Notes: a model not told the origin generated them from the sequence alone. A stretch of DNA of 64,000 bases from Rahnella bonaserana (GCF_019049675.1 NZ_JAFMOW010000067.1:248001-312000), one strand, 5' to 3'. Shown: positions 35,455 to 44,926, counted from the stretch's first letter. Numbers and translations are program-made.

Positions 35455-36366
35455 ATGAATAAACCTGTTCTGGTTGTCGCCCTGGGCGGCAACGCATTGT
35501 TACGCCGTGGCGAGCCGCTTGAGGCCGAGCTGCAGCGCAAAAATATCTGTCTGGCTGCCGGCACGCTGGCTGCGCTATGCCAGAAATGGCGCGTCGTGCT
35601 GGTGCACGGCAACGGCCCGCAGGTCGGATTGCTGGCACTGCAAAACAGCGCCTATCCGGCCGTCGCGCCCTACCCGCTCGACATTCTGGTGGCGCAAACG
35701 CAGGGGATGATTGGCTATCTGTTGCAACAGGCTTTGAAAAATTGTCTGCCGGAAAGCCGCGTCTGCACCCTGCTGACGCAGGTGGAAGTCAGCCTGCTCG
35801 ATCCGGCATTTGATAACCCGACGAAATACATCGGCCCGGTTTATACGCAGGCGCAATCGGAAAATCTGGCTGCCGAAAAAGGCTGGGCGATGAAAGCCGA
35901 CGGGCAGCATTTTCGCCGCGTCGTCGCCTCTCCTCAACCGCAGCGCATCTTCGAGATTGATGCCATTCGTGCGTTGCTGGATCAGCACTATCTGGTCATC
36001 TGCAATGGCGGTGGCGGCGTACCGGTTCATCAGACCGCAGACGGGCTGGAAGGCGTGGAAGCCGTCATCGACAAAGACCTCTCGGCGGCGCTGCTGGCAC
36101 GTCAGTTACAGGCCGACGCGCTGTTGATCCTGACCGATGCCGATGCGGTGTACCTGGGCTGGGGCACGCCTGAGCAGCGGCCGCTGCATCACATCACGCC
36201 GCGGGATCTCGCTGGTATGGCCTTCGATGCCGGTTCCATGGGACCGAAAGTGAGTGCTGCCTGCCAGTTTGTCGACGCCTGCCACGGGCTGGCAGGGATT
36301 GGTGCACTGGAAGATGGCGAAGCCATTCTGGCCGGTCTGAAAGGCACCTGTATCCGCGCGCAATAG
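35455..36366 (+). CDS. arcC: Carbamate kinase
   Basis: Final ATP-forming step of the deiminase pathway: carbamoyl phosphate plus ADP to ATP, CO2 and ammonia; 303 aa, normal length. Amino-acid-kinase fold with VVALGGNALLRRGEP at the N-terminus, VLVHGNGPQVGLL, VICNGGGGVPV and an ILTDADAVYLGWG nucleotide-site region; SMGPKVSAACQF is conserved near the C-terminus. It lies 22 bp after arcA in the same operon. Confidence 0.97.
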   Translation: MNKPVLVVALGGNALLRRGEPLEAELQRKNICLAAGTLAALCQKWRVVLVHGNGPQVGLLALQNSAYPAVAPYPLDILVAQTQGMIGYLLQQALKNCLPESRVCTLLTQVEVSLLDPAFDNPTKYIGPVYTQAQSENLAAEKGWAMKADGQHFRRVVASPQPQRIFEIDAIRALLDQHYLVICNGGGGVPVHQTADGLEGVEAVIDKDLSAALLARQLQADALLILTDADAVYLGWGTPEQRPLHHITPRDLAGMAFDAGSMGPKVSAACQFVDACHGLAGIGALEDGEAILAGLKGTCIRAQ

Positions 36367-36397
36367 CCCGCCCTCACTTTATTATTCAGGATAATTT

Positions 36398-37405
36398 ATG
36401 ACTACTACATTGAAAAACCGTCATTTTCTTAAACTTCTCGATTTTACACCGGAAGAAATCCAGCAACTGATTACCCTGGCGCTGGCGCTGAAAGACGATA
36501 AGAAAGCGGGTCTGGAACGTCCCTGCCTGCGCGGAAAAAATATTGCGCTGATTTTTGAGAAAACGTCCACCCGCACCCGCTGCGCGTTTGAAGTCGCCGC
36601 GTTCGATCAGGGCGCACATGTGACCTATCTCGGCCCTGGCGGCAGCCAGATCGGACACAAAGAATCGATGAAAGATACCGCCCGTGTGTTAGGGCGAATG
36701 TACGACGGCATTGAATACCGGGGTTTCGCGCAAAAAATTGTAGAAGAGCTGGCGGAATTCTCCGGTGTGCCGGTGTGGAACGGGCTGACTGACGAGTTTC
36801 ATCCTACCCAAATCCTGGCCGACCTGATGACCATGCTTGAACACTCGCCGGGTAAAAAACTCAGCCAGATCAGCTTCGCTTATCTGGGCGATGCCCGGAA
36901 CAATATGGGGAATTCCCTGATGGTCGGTGCGGCGAAAATGGGGATGGACATCCGTCTGGTCGCGCCAAAATCCTTCTGGCCGGAAGAGACACTGGTCGCT
37001 GTCTGCCGCGATATCGCCCGCACCACTGGCGCAAGGATCCTGCTGACAGAGCACGTTGAAGAAGGCGTACAGGGCGTTGATTTTCTTTACACCGATGTCT
37101 GGGTGTCGATGGGCGAAGCCAAAACCGCCTGGGCAGAACGCATCAGCCTGATGACCCCGTATCAGGTTAACGCCGCGGTGCTTAACGCCACCGGCAATCC
37201 TGACGTCAAATTCATGCACTGTCTGCCCGCTTTCCATAACGAAGAAACCACCCTCGGCAAAGAGCTGGAAATCGCTTACGGCATGAAAGGGCTGGAAGTG
37301 ACGGATGACGTTTTTGAGTCCCCGCATTCCATCGTTTTTGATGAAGCCGAAAACCGTATGCACACCATAAAAGCGGTCATGGTCGCCACACTTGGCGATG
37401 ACTAA
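36398..37405 (+). CDS. arcB: Ornithine carbamoyltransferase, catabolic
   Basis: Phosphorolyses citrulline to ornithine and carbamoyl phosphate in the deiminase pathway; 335 aa. It has [25 protein letters not shown] and [14 protein letters not shown], and is a clear paralogue of argI. The catabolic assignment comes from its place between arcC and the transporter. There are no ARG boxes directly upstream. It is followed at once by a strong terminator hairpin. Confidence 0.95.
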   Translation: MTTTLKNRHFLKLLDFTPEEIQQLITLALALKDDKKAGLERPCLRGKNIALIFEKTSTRTRCAFEVAAFDQGAHVTYLGPGGSQIGHKESMKDTARVLGRMYDGIEYRGFAQKIVEELAEFSGVPVWNGLTDEFHPTQILADLMTMLEHSPGKKLSQISFAYLGDARNNMGNSLMVGAAKMGMDIRLVAPKSFWPEETLVAVCRDIARTTGARILLTEHVEEGVQGVDFLYTDVWVSMGEAKTAWAERISLMTPYQVNAAVLNATGNPDVKFMHCLPAFHNEETTLGKELEIAYGMKGLEVTDDVFESPHSIVFDEAENRMHTIKAVMVATLGDD

Positions 37406-37412
37406 GTCCCTT

Positions 37413-37445
37413 GCGTGAAGGCGTTATGCCTTCACGCCTTTTTTT
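37413..37445 (+). terminator. Terminator between arcB and the transporter gene
   Basis: 10-bp perfect stem GCGTGAAGGC / GCCTTCACGC with a GTTAT loop, followed by CTTTTTTT. It lies 7 bp after arcB and 14 bp before the transporter start, so it should reduce expression of the downstream two genes. Confidence 0.93.
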
Positions 37446-37458
37446 AAGGATTACGTTT

Positions 37459-38862
37459 ATGCGTACCTTCAAATTTCCTTCTGCCTACACCATTTTATTT
37501 GTGCTTATCGCGCTGGTTGCCGGCCTGAGCTGGATTATTCCTGCGGGTCAGTACGATATGGCGATGAATGCCGGCCTGGGTAAAGAGGTGCCCGTCTCAG
37601 GCACCTATCACGCCGTGACCGGCAACCCGCAGGGGCTGGTGGATATTTTCCTCGCGCCCATTGATGGCCTGTACAACCACACCACCGGCCAGGCCGGCGC
37701 GATTGATGTCGCCTTATTTATTCTGATCATCGGTGGTTTTCTCGGCATCGTGACCAAAACCGGAGCCATCGATGCCGGAATTGAACGGGTCACTGTCCGG
37801 CTGAAAGGCAAAGAAGAGTGGATGATCCCCATCCTGATGGCGCTGTTCGCCGCCGGTGGCACGATTTACGGCATGGCCGAAGAGTCATTGCCGTTTTATA
37901 CCCTGCTGGTGCCGGTGATGATGGCGGCACGTTTCGATCCGCTGGTGGCTGCGGCGACCGTGTTGCTCGGTGCAGGCATCGGCACGCTCGGCTCAACGAT
38001 CAATCCTTTCGCCACGGTGATTGCCGCCAATGCAGCCGGGATCCCCTTTACCCATGGGATCGGCCTGCGCGTAGCAATTCTGATCATCGGCTGGCTGATC
38101 TGCGTGATCTGGGTGATGCGCTATGCCCGCAAAGTGCGCCGCGATCCCTCACTCTCCATCGTGGCTGATCAATGGGACAGCAACCGCGCCCACTTCCTCG
38201 GTAACCGCAGCGATGAACTGCTGCCCTTTACCGGCGTGCGCAAAATCATCCTGCTGATCTTCGCGCTGGCTTTTGTGGTGATGATTTATGGCGTATCGGT
38301 AAAAGGCTGGTGGATGGGGGAAATCTCCGGCGTTTTCCTTGCCGCAGCCATTTTGGTAGGGCTGATTGCACGGATGAGTGAAGAGGAGCTGACCTCGACC
38401 TTTATCGATGGCGCACGCGACCTGCTCGGCGTGGCGCTGATCATCGGCATTGCCCGCGGCATTGTGGTGATCATGGACAACGGCATGATTACCCACACCA
38501 TTTTGCACAGCGCCGAAGGCATCGTTTCAGGATTATCCAACGTGATTTTCATCAACGTCATGTTCCTGCTCGAAGTGGTGCTGTCTTTTCTGGTGCCCTC
38601 TTCTTCCGGTCTGGCGGTGATGACCATGCCGATTATGGCGCCGCTTGCTGATTTTGCCCATGTCGGGCGAGAGCTGGTGGTCACTGCGTATCAGTCCGCC
38701 TCCGGCCTGGTGAATCTGGTCACGCCAACTTCCGCCGTGGTGATGGGCGGTCTGGCCATCGCACGGGTGCCTTATATTCGCTGGCTGAAATGGGTCGCCC
38801 CCTTACTGGGGATATTACTGGTATTGCTGATGTTAACGCTAAGTCTCGGTTCTTTGATTTAA
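37459..38862 (+). CDS. YfcC-family transporter, probable arginine/ornithine carrier
   Basis: A 467-aa polytopic membrane protein of the YfcC (C4-dicarboxylate anaerobic carrier-like) family, with about 12 hydrophobic helices. The ATG at 37459 follows AAGGA and gives MRTFKFPSAYTILFVLIAL; a longer frame would run through the terminator. GIGTLGSTINPFATVIAANAAG in part and its C-terminal repeat VPSSSGLAVMTMPIMAPL are typical. Position in the arc operon suggests arginine-ornithine exchange (ArcD role), but it is not of the classic APC-type ArcD family, so substrate is inferred. Confidence 0.88.
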   Translation: MRTFKFPSAYTILFVLIALVAGLSWIIPAGQYDMAMNAGLGKEVPVSGTYHAVTGNPQGLVDIFLAPIDGLYNHTTGQAGAIDVALFILIIGGFLGIVTKTGAIDAGIERVTVRLKGKEEWMIPILMALFAAGGTIYGMAEESLPFYTLLVPVMMAARFDPLVAAATVLLGAGIGTLGSTINPFATVIAANAAGIPFTHGIGLRVAILIIGWLICVIWVMRYARKVRRDPSLSIVADQWDSNRAHFLGNRSDELLPFTGVRKIILLIFALAFVVMIYGVSVKGWWMGEISGVFLAAAILVGLIARMSEEELTSTFIDGARDLLGVALIIGIARGIVVIMDNGMITHTILHSAEGIVSGLSNVIFINVMFLLEVVLSFLVPSSSGLAVMTMPIMAPLADFAHVGRELVVTAYQSASGLVNLVTPTSAVVMGGLAIARVPYIRWLKWVAPLLGILLVLLMLTLSLGSLI

Positions 38863-38923
38863 GTCTTTGTAGAAAATGATTTTTTTGCCATGTTGACGTC
38901 CTTTATTTACCGGGAACATAACC

Positions 38924-39430
38924 ATGAAAAGAACGTTGTCTACACTTGAAAAAGAACACCAGCAACTGATCCTCTGCCATCAGCTTATTGCCAGCCGGAG
39001 TTTTTCATCACAGGAAGAATTGCGGCAGGAATTCCAGCGCGCGGGATACCGGAATATCGGCCAGTCCACCATTTCACAATTACTGAAAACACTGGGCGTC
39101 GTGAAGGTGCAGAATGCCAAAGGCAAAAAGATTTATGCCCTGAATGAGCAGTCTCAGCTTATTCCTGATGCCATGAGATCGGTGAGTGAAATGGTCACCG
39201 ATGTGGATCACAATCCTCAGTTTGTAGTGGTTCATGTCATGTCGGGCTATGGCCGGGCTGTGGGGCGGATTATCGATCAGCACCGCCTGCCGGAAGTGCT
39301 CGGGGTGATCGCGTCGAGCACTTCCGTGCTGGTAGCACCACGGGAAACGACAGCGCTGGACAGAGTTTGCAGCACAATCAGGCGGATACTGGCGATAAAG
39401 GAAAACCCCAGCAGCAACCGTTTGCCCTAG
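38924..39430 (+). CDS. ArgR-family regulator, paralogue lacking the GDDT motif
   Basis: A 168-aa ArgR-type repressor. The N-terminal winged helix has recognition-helix context NIGQSTISQLLKTLGVVKV, and the C-terminal oligomerisation domain contains DVDHNPQFVVVHVMSGYG and VLGVIASSTSVLVAP. In E. coli ArgR the corresponding segment is IAGDDT, whose two aspartates bind arginine; here residues 131-134 read SSTS. Arginine sensing may therefore be lost or changed. It is last of the arc cluster, as with the argR-like gene of the similar Salmonella cluster, so it probably regulates arc genes. TTGACG lies in the 61-bp gap upstream, so it may also have its own promoter. Confidence 0.87.
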   Translation: MKRTLSTLEKEHQQLILCHQLIASRSFSSQEELRQEFQRAGYRNIGQSTISQLLKTLGVVKVQNAKGKKIYALNEQSQLIPDAMRSVSEMVTDVDHNPQFVVVHVMSGYGRAVGRIIDQHRLPEVLGVIASSTSVLVAPRETTALDRVCSTIRRILAIKENPSSNRLP

Positions 39431-39443
39431 GTCATTTTTCCGC

Positions 39444-39471
39444 TTGACGCCGTCAGTGAGCCGCCTATAAT
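39444..39471 (+). promoter_or_regulatory. pyrBI promoter
   Basis: TTGACG (39444-39449), a 16-bp spacer, TATAAT (39466-39471). The following GCGCGACAATTTGCCGGGAG closely matches the start of the E. coli pyrBI leader. Confidence 0.9.
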
Positions 39472-39496
39472 GCGCGACAATTTGCCGGGAGAACCC

Positions 39497-39610
39497 ATGA
39501 ACAATTGCCACGTTTTGTGCTCAGATCACCGACCAGACACCGTGCCATCAGGCAGCCCGCTGCCGTTGTTCTTCCGTGGTATTACCGTTTTACTGAAAGC
39601 CCCTCATTGA
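39497..39610 (+). CDS. pyrL: PyrL leader peptide of pyrBI
   Basis: A 37-aa leader peptide (starts MNNCHVLCSDHRPD), preceded by GGGAGAA. Its stop lies inside the attenuator stem, as in E. coli. When UTP is low, RNA polymerase pauses in the U-rich leader, the ribosome catches up and translation through the stem prevents termination. The sequence is shorter and quite different from E. coli PyrL apart from a similar PLPLFF/LPFFF stretch. Confidence 0.88.
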   Translation: MNNCHVLCSDHRPDTVPSGSPLPLFFRGITVLLKAPH

Positions 39611-39623
39611 GGGGCTTTTTTTT
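39596..39623 (+). terminator. pyrBI attenuator
   Basis: GCCCCTC-ATT-GAGGGGC (39599-39615) followed by eight T, with the pyrL stop codon in the stem. It is a UTP-sensitive attenuator by homology. Confidence 0.95.
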
Positions 39624-39675
39624 GTCCGGAATTTGAGCGCCTCACTTTTTACGCGTAAAGAACAGGAGAATGACT

Positions 39676-40611
39676 ATGGCCAATCCGCTGTATCAGAAAG
39701 ACATCATTTCGATCAACGATCTCAGTCGCGAAGAGCTGGAGCTGGTTCTCGATACCGCCGCCAGCCTGAAAGCCAACCCGCAACCTGAATTGCTGAAACA
39801 CAAAGTGATCGCCAGTTGTTTCTTCGAAGCCTCAACCCGCACCCGTCTGTCGTTTGAAACCTCAATGCATCGTCTGGGCGCGTCGGTGGTCGGTTTTTCC
39901 GACAGCAGCAACACCTCACTCGGCAAAAAAGGCGAAACGCTGGCCGACACCATTTCGGTCATCAGCACGTATGTCGATGCGATTGTCATGCGTCATCCGC
40001 AGGAAGGCGCGGCGCGTCTGGCGACCGAATTCTCCGGCGGTATTCCGGTGCTGAATGCCGGTGACGGTGCGAACCAGCATCCGACCCAAACCCTGCTGGA
40101 TTTGTTCACCATTCAGGAAACGCAGGGGCGTCTCGACAACATCAAAATCGCCATGGTCGGCGACCTGAAATATGGCCGCACGGTGCATTCTCTGGCCCAG
40201 GCGCTGGCGAAATTTAACGGTAACCGCTTCTACTTTATCGCCCCCGATGCGCTGGCAATGCCGGGCTATATCCTGAGCCTGCTGGAAGAAAAAGGCATCG
40301 AATACAGCCTGCACAGCAGCATTGATGAAGTGGTTTCTGAAATCGACATCCTGTACATGACCCGCGTACAGAAAGAGCGTCTGGATCCGTCGGAATATGC
40401 CAACGTGAAAGCCCAGTTTGTCCTGCGCGCCGCCGACCTGACGAATGCTCAGCCGCACCTGAAAGTGCTGCATCCGCTTCCGCGTATCGACGAAATCACA
40501 CCAGATGTGGATAAAACGCCTTACGCCTGGTATTTCCAGCAGGCCGGTAACGGGATTTTTGCGCGTCAGGCTTTGCTGGCGCTGGTTCTGAACGCAGACA
40601 CTGCACAGTAA
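39676..40611 (+). CDS. pyrB: Aspartate carbamoyltransferase, catalytic subunit
   Basis: Commits carbamoyl phosphate to pyrimidines: carbamoyl aspartate from aspartate; 311 aa with start [15 protein letters not shown]. The ATG at 39676 is 7 nt after AGGAG and matches E. coli; another ATG lies six bases upstream. It has the carbamoyl-phosphate motif [21 protein letters not shown], and VLHPLPR with the active-site loop. In the window it competes with two ornithine carbamoyltransferases for carbamoyl phosphate. Confidence 0.98.
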   Translation: MANPLYQKDIISINDLSREELELVLDTAASLKANPQPELLKHKVIASCFFEASTRTRLSFETSMHRLGASVVGFSDSSNTSLGKKGETLADTISVISTYVDAIVMRHPQEGAARLATEFSGGIPVLNAGDGANQHPTQTLLDLFTIQETQGRLDNIKIAMVGDLKYGRTVHSLAQALAKFNGNRFYFIAPDALAMPGYILSLLEEKGIEYSLHSSIDEVVSEIDILYMTRVQKERLDPSEYANVKAQFVLRAADLTNAQPHLKVLHPLPRIDEITPDVDKTPYAWYFQQAGNGIFARQALLALVLNADTAQ

Positions 40612-40630
40612 ACTTGAGGAGAAAACGATC

Positions 40631-41095
40631 ATGACTCACGACAATAAACTTCAGGTTGAAGCGATCAAATGCGGTACCGTTATCGATCATATTCCGGCGC
40701 AGGTCGGGTTTAAGCTACTGTCTCTGTTCAAGTTTACTCAGACTGAGCAACGTGTGACCGTCGGCCTGAACCTGCCTTCCGGCGAGCTCGGTCGCAAAGA
40801 CATCATCAAAATTGAAAACACCTTCCTGACTGATGAACAGGTCAATCAGCTGGCAGTGTATGCCCCGCGTGCGACGGTGAACCGCATCGACAATTACGAC
40901 GTGGTGAAGAAACTGATGCCGACGCTGCCGGACCGGATTGTCGGCGTGTTGCGCTGCCCGAACGGCAACTGCATCAGCCGTTTTGAACCGGTAGATTCCA
41001 GCTTTGCGGTCAAACAGCGCGCAGACGGTGTGCACCTGAAATGCAAATACTGCGAGAAAGAGTTTGAGCATCAGGTGGTGCTGAACAATGATTAA
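40631..41095 (+). CDS. pyrI: Aspartate carbamoyltransferase, regulatory subunit
   Basis: Binds ATP, CTP and UTP allosterically and assembles with PyrB into the dodecamer; 154 aa. The N-terminal allosteric domain ([19 protein letters not shown]) precedes a C-terminal zinc site with four cysteines in [10 protein letters not shown] and [10 protein letters not shown]. It lies 19 bp after pyrB in the same operon and is preceded by GAGGAG. Confidence 0.98.
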   Translation: MTHDNKLQVEAIKCGTVIDHIPAQVGFKLLSLFKFTQTEQRVTVGLNLPSGELGRKDIIKIENTFLTDEQVNQLAVYAPRATVNRIDNYDVVKKLMPTLPDRIVGVLRCPNGNCISRFEPVDSSFAVKQRADGVHLKCKYCEKEFEHQVVLNND

Positions 41096-41150
41096 CCCTT
41101 TATACTGAGGGATAATTTTTTATTCACCTTAACTCAAATCAGGAGACATT

Positions 41151-41537
41151 ATGTCCCGCGAAATCAGCACTGAAAACGCCCCAGCCGCTATCGGTCCATA
41201 CGTTCAGGGCGTGGATCTGGGCAGCATGATCATCACTTCCGGTCAGATCCCTGTGGATCCTAAAACCGGTGCAGTTGCCGACGATATCGCTGCGCAGGCA
41301 CGTCAGTCACTGGAAAACGTGCAGGCGATCGTTGAAGCCGCTGGCCTGAAAGTTTCAGACATCGTGAAAACCACCGTTTTCGTGAAAGATCTGAATGACT
41401 TCGCCACGGTTAACGCCACGTACGAAGCATTCTTCACTGAACACAACGCTGCGTTCCCGGCGCGTTCCTGCGTTGAAGTGGCCCGTCTGCCAAAAGACGT
41501 GAAAATCGAAATCGAAGCCATCGCCGTCCGCCGTTAA
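41151..41537 (+). CDS. ridA: RidA, 2-iminobutanoate/2-iminopropanoate deaminase
   Basis: Hydrolyses reactive enamine/imine intermediates formed by PLP enzymes; 128 aa, normal length. It has the YjgF/RidA fold with the catalytic arginine in FPARSCVEVARLPKDVKIEIEA and conserved SGQIPVDPKTG near the N-terminus. It lies downstream of pyrBI, as in E. coli, and is preceded by AGGAGA. Confidence 0.98.
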   Translation: MSREISTENAPAAIGPYVQGVDLGSMIITSGQIPVDPKTGAVADDIAAQARQSLENVQAIVEAAGLKVSDIVKTTVFVKDLNDFATVNATYEAFFTEHNAAFPARSCVEVARLPKDVKIEIEAIAVRR

Positions 41538-41558
41538 TTGGCGCCAGCCATGCACCAG

Positions 41559-41584
41559 ACCAGCCTGCGGGCTGGTTTTTTTTG
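41559..41584 (+). terminator. Terminator of ridA
   Basis: ACCAGCC-TGCG-GGCTGGT followed by eight T. Confidence 0.95.
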
Positions 41585-41672
41585 CCCCATTTTCAGGCAA
41601 AGAAACCCTTTCACGCTCTATAATTAAGCAGTCCCACCTTATTTCCCCTGATTTTCAGCCCGTTTTGCACGC

Positions 41673-41688
41673 TGGCACACTTTATGCC
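41673..41688 (+). promoter_or_regulatory. Candidate sigma-54 promoter of the Anbu operon
   Basis: TGGCACACTTTATGCC matches the -24/-12 consensus TGGCAC-N5-TTGC except for A at the first T of TTGC; the invariant GG and GC have the correct spacing. It lies 55 bp before the first gene. RpoN control would suggest a link to nitrogen or stress state; inference only. Confidence 0.5.
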
Positions 41689-41742
41689 TGATCTTCATTG
41701 TTATTGAACGATTCAATTGCAGCCTGTCCAGTTTGTGAGGTG

Positions 41743-43197
41743 ATGATGATCAAGATTGACCTTTCCGATTCACCCTTTTTTGATGAGATGTTAATGGCTG
41801 ATGGCAAACACCGCAGCCATTATCAGGCCTACTGGCAGTGGTTGCAGCAAGCTGATCAACAGGCAGTCCAGCGCAAAAAAGAGGAAGCTGCGCTGTTGTT
41901 CCATCGGGTGGGAATTACCTTTAACGTTTACGGCGAAGATGACGGTGCAGAACGGCTGATCCCGTTCGACAGCGTGCCGCGCATTATTCCGGCCAGCGAA
42001 TGGCAAATGCTCGATCGCGGGATCTGCCAGCGGGTTCAGGCGCTGAATGCTTTTCTGCACGATATTTACCACGACCAGAAGATCCTCAAAGCGGGGATCG
42101 TCCCGGCGGAACAGGTGCTGGCCAACGATCAGTATCAGCCGTGCATGCAGGGCATTGATCTTCATCGCGATACCTACGCCCACATTGCCGGAACCGACAT
42201 GGTGCGCGGCGGCGATGGCGAATATTACGTGCTGGAAGACAATCTGCGTACGCCGTCCGGCGTGTCGTACATGATGGAAAACCGCAAGATGATGATGCGG
42301 TTATACCCCGAACTGTTTGCCGAACAACGTATCGCACCGGTGTCCCGCTACCCTTCCCACTTACTGCAAACCTTGCGTGAAAGCACGCCGGTCAACGATC
42401 CGACCGTAGTTGTGCTGACGCCGGGTCGCTTTAACAGCGCCTATTTCGAACACAGTTTTCTCGCTCAGCAAATGGGCGTTGAACTGGTGGAAAGCGTCGA
42501 TTTGTTCGTCAAAGACGGCGCGGTGTTTATGCGCACCACCGCCGGTCCCTGCAAAATTGACGTGATCTACCGGCGTATCGACGATGCGTTCCTCGATCCG
42601 CTGGCCTTCCGCGCCGACTCGATGCTTGGCGTTCCCGGCCTGCTGTCGGTTTATCGATCCGGTGGCGTGGTGCTGGCCAATGCGATCGGTACCGGCGTGG
42701 CGGATGACAAATCGATCTACCCGTATGTGCCGGAGATGATCCGCTACTATCTGGCGGAAGATCCGATCCTCAATAACGTGCCGACCTGGCAATGCCGCAA
42801 GGAAAGCGATCTGTCTTTCGTGCTGGCGAATCTGGAAAAAATGGTGGTGAAAGAGGTTCATGGCGCAGGCGGTTACGGCATGCTGATTGGCCCGACCGCC
42901 AGCAAAGCGGAAATCGAACGCTTTCGCGAATTACTGCGTACCCGCCCGGAAAACTACATCGCACAGGAAACACTGGCGCTTTCTACCTGCCCGACCTTTG
43001 TCGGCAACGGGCTGGCACCGCGTCATATCGACCTGCGACCTTTTGCCCTGACCGGTGCGGAAATCCGTCTGGTGCCCGGCGGCTTAACCCGCGTGGCGCT
43101 GGCGGAAGGCTCGCTGGTGGTGAATTCATCTCAGGGCGGCGGCACCAAAGACACCTGGGTGCTGGAAGAAAATCCAACGGAGGATGACGCATGCTAA
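41743..43197 (+). CDS. Circularly permuted ATP-grasp protein
   Basis: A protein of about 484 aa of the circularly permuted ATP-grasp type 2 family (formerly DUF404/DUF407), predicted to form amide or peptide bonds with ATP. The start at 41743 follows GTGAGGTG (a second ATG follows directly). It has DMVRGGDGEYYVLEDNLRTPSG and MVVKEVHGAGGYGMLIGP, the nucleotide-grasp loop, then PRHIDLRPFAL. It is first of four tightly linked genes (ATP-grasp, alpha-E, transglutaminase, Anbu). This set has been proposed in the literature on ATP-grasp amidoligases to make and process a peptide or peptide tag; product unknown. Confidence 0.9.
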   Translation: MMIKIDLSDSPFFDEMLMADGKHRSHYQAYWQWLQQADQQAVQRKKEEAALLFHRVGITFNVYGEDDGAERLIPFDSVPRIIPASEWQMLDRGICQRVQALNAFLHDIYHDQKILKAGIVPAEQVLANDQYQPCMQGIDLHRDTYAHIAGTDMVRGGDGEYYVLEDNLRTPSGVSYMMENRKMMMRLYPELFAEQRIAPVSRYPSHLLQTLRESTPVNDPTVVVLTPGRFNSAYFEHSFLAQQMGVELVESVDLFVKDGAVFMRTTAGPCKIDVIYRRIDDAFLDPLAFRADSMLGVPGLLSVYRSGGVVLANAIGTGVADDKSIYPYVPEMIRYYLAEDPILNNVPTWQCRKESDLSFVLANLEKMVVKEVHGAGGYGMLIGPTASKAEIERFRELLRTRPENYIAQETLALSTCPTFVGNGLAPRHIDLRPFALTGAEIRLVPGGLTRVALAEGSLVVNSSQGGGTKDTWVLEENPTEDDAC

Positions 43198-44132
43198 GCA
43201 GAACAGCCAGCGAACTGTACTGGATGGCGCGTTATCTGGAACGCGCCGAGAATATTGCACGCCTGCTGGACGTGACTAACAAGCTGTCGATGATGTCGAT
43301 CCGTGACGTCAACGCCCGCGATGAAAACAATGATCTGCTGGTACCGCTGACCATGACCGGCACACGCACATTATTCAGTGAGCACTATCCGCAGGAGACG
43401 ATGAGTAACCTTCTCAACTTTTTCGCACTGGACAGTTTCAACCACAGCAGCATTTTCAGTTGCCTGCAAATGGCCTGGAACAATGCGCATGCGGTGCGCG
43501 GCAGCCTGTCGTCTGAAGTGTGGGAAAGCATCAATGCCACCTGGATTGAGATGAAACTGATCCGCCGTCAGGGCGTGGGTTCTGCCGGTGCAGACTCGTT
43601 CTTTGACTGGGTTAAGGAGCGCTCACACCTTTTCCGCGGCGCGATGTTCGGTACCTTATTGCGCAGCGATGCGCAGAACTTCATCCGGCTCGGCACCATG
43701 CTGGAACGTGCAGACAGCACCGCGCGCCTGCTGGATGCTAAAAACCAGTTGCTGAATGCCGATGAAGATCCGGTGCGCGAATACTACCGGATGGACACGT
43801 TGCTGCGTGCCGTCAGCGCCCGCGAAGCGTTCCACACACTGTACAAGCAACAACTCAGCCAGAAGCGTATCGCCGAACTGCTGGTGTTGCGCCGCGAGTT
43901 ACCGCGCTCACTGCTTTCGTGCATCGAAATTATGGCCGAACAGCTGGAGGAAATCGGCGGCACGGCGGGTAATCTGCCCCGCCGCCGTGTTCATACCCTT
44001 CACGCTCAGCTGCGTTTCACCGAAATGGAAGAAATTGTTGAGATGGGCCTCAGCCCCTGGTTAATGCAATTCCTTGACCAGACTAATGCCATCGCTGAGA
44101 GCATTCATCAAACCTATCTGGAGGCTCAATAA
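43191..44132 (+). CDS. Alpha-E domain protein
   Basis: A 313-aa all-alpha protein of the alpha-E (DUF403) family, named for its conserved glutamates. It opens LSRTASELYWMARYLERAEN, the family hallmark. It overlaps the end of the ATP-grasp gene by 7 bp and abuts the next gene, so translation is coupled. Its biochemical role is unknown. It always travels with the permuted ATP-grasp protein, so it is likely a partner or second domain of that enzyme. Confidence 0.92.
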   Translation: MLSRTASELYWMARYLERAENIARLLDVTNKLSMMSIRDVNARDENNDLLVPLTMTGTRTLFSEHYPQETMSNLLNFFALDSFNHSSIFSCLQMAWNNAHAVRGSLSSEVWESINATWIEMKLIRRQGVGSAGADSFFDWVKERSHLFRGAMFGTLLRSDAQNFIRLGTMLERADSTARLLDAKNQLLNADEDPVREYYRMDTLLRAVSAREAFHTLYKQQLSQKRIAELLVLRRELPRSLLSCIEIMAEQLEEIGGTAGNLPRRRVHTLHAQLRFTEMEEIVEMGLSPWLMQFLDQTNAIAESIHQTYLEAQ

Positions 44133-44926
44133 TGAAACTCAATGTCACGCATCAGACGCATTACAGCTATGCGCAGCAGGTTAAACACAGCACGCAATAT
44201 CTGCGCCTTACGCCACAGGATTCCAGCCATCAGAAGATATTGTCCTGGGATCTGACGTTACCGGAATACGCCACCCGCACGCTCGATGCGTATGGCAATG
44301 TGCTGCATGTCCTGACTCTCGATCAGCCCCATCAGGCCATTACTATTGTCGCCAACGGCGTGGTGGAGATCGAAGACAATACGGAGGATGACAACTGCGG
44401 GCATCTTTCACCGCTGGTGTTTTTACGCACCAGCCCGCTGACACTGGCTGACGGCGCGATCAGGGATTTCGCCAGCCGCTATTACCGTCCGCAGGCGCAG
44501 CATGAAAGCCTGTGTAACCTGATGGGCGAACTGCTGCTGAAAATGCCGTATAACCCCGGCACTACCACGGTGAAAGACAGCGCCTCGCAGGCGTTTTCGG
44601 CGCAAACCGGCGTGTGTCAGGATCACACTCACGTATTCCTGGCCTGTTGCCGCAGTCTGGGCATTCCGGCGCGTTACGTCAGCGGCTATCTCTACTCGGA
44701 AGATTCGGCACATGTGGCCATGCACGCCTGGGCGGAAGCCTGGCTGGATGACCGCTGGCAGAGCTTTGATGTCACCAATAACACCTGCAAGCCGAATCAG
44801 CATTTGAAACTGGCTATCGGCATAGATTATCTTGATGCATGCCCGGTCCGCGGTATCCGGTTGGGTGGAGGAAGTGAAGACATGCGCACTGTCGCGGCCG
44901 TTGCCATTCTCGACGTACCACAATAA
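44132..44926 (+). CDS. Transglutaminase-like cysteine peptidase
   Basis: A 264-aa protein with an N-terminal beta domain (KLNVTHQTHYSYAQQVKHST, the transglut_N type) and a transglutaminase-like catalytic core. The triad is Cys in TGVCQDHTHVFLACCR, His in HVAMHAWAEAWLDD and Asp in WQSFDVTNN. Likely a peptidase or amidase acting on the product of the ATP-grasp partner. Its ATG overlaps the previous stop (AATAATG region). Confidence 0.92.
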   Translation: MKLNVTHQTHYSYAQQVKHSTQYLRLTPQDSSHQKILSWDLTLPEYATRTLDAYGNVLHVLTLDQPHQAITIVANGVVEIEDNTEDDNCGHLSPLVFLRTSPLTLADGAIRDFASRYYRPQAQHESLCNLMGELLLKMPYNPGTTTVKDSASQAFSAQTGVCQDHTHVFLACCRSLGIPARYVSGYLYSEDSAHVAMHAWAEAWLDDRWQSFDVTNNTCKPNQHLKLAIGIDYLDACPVRGIRLGGGSEDMRTVAAVAILDVPQ

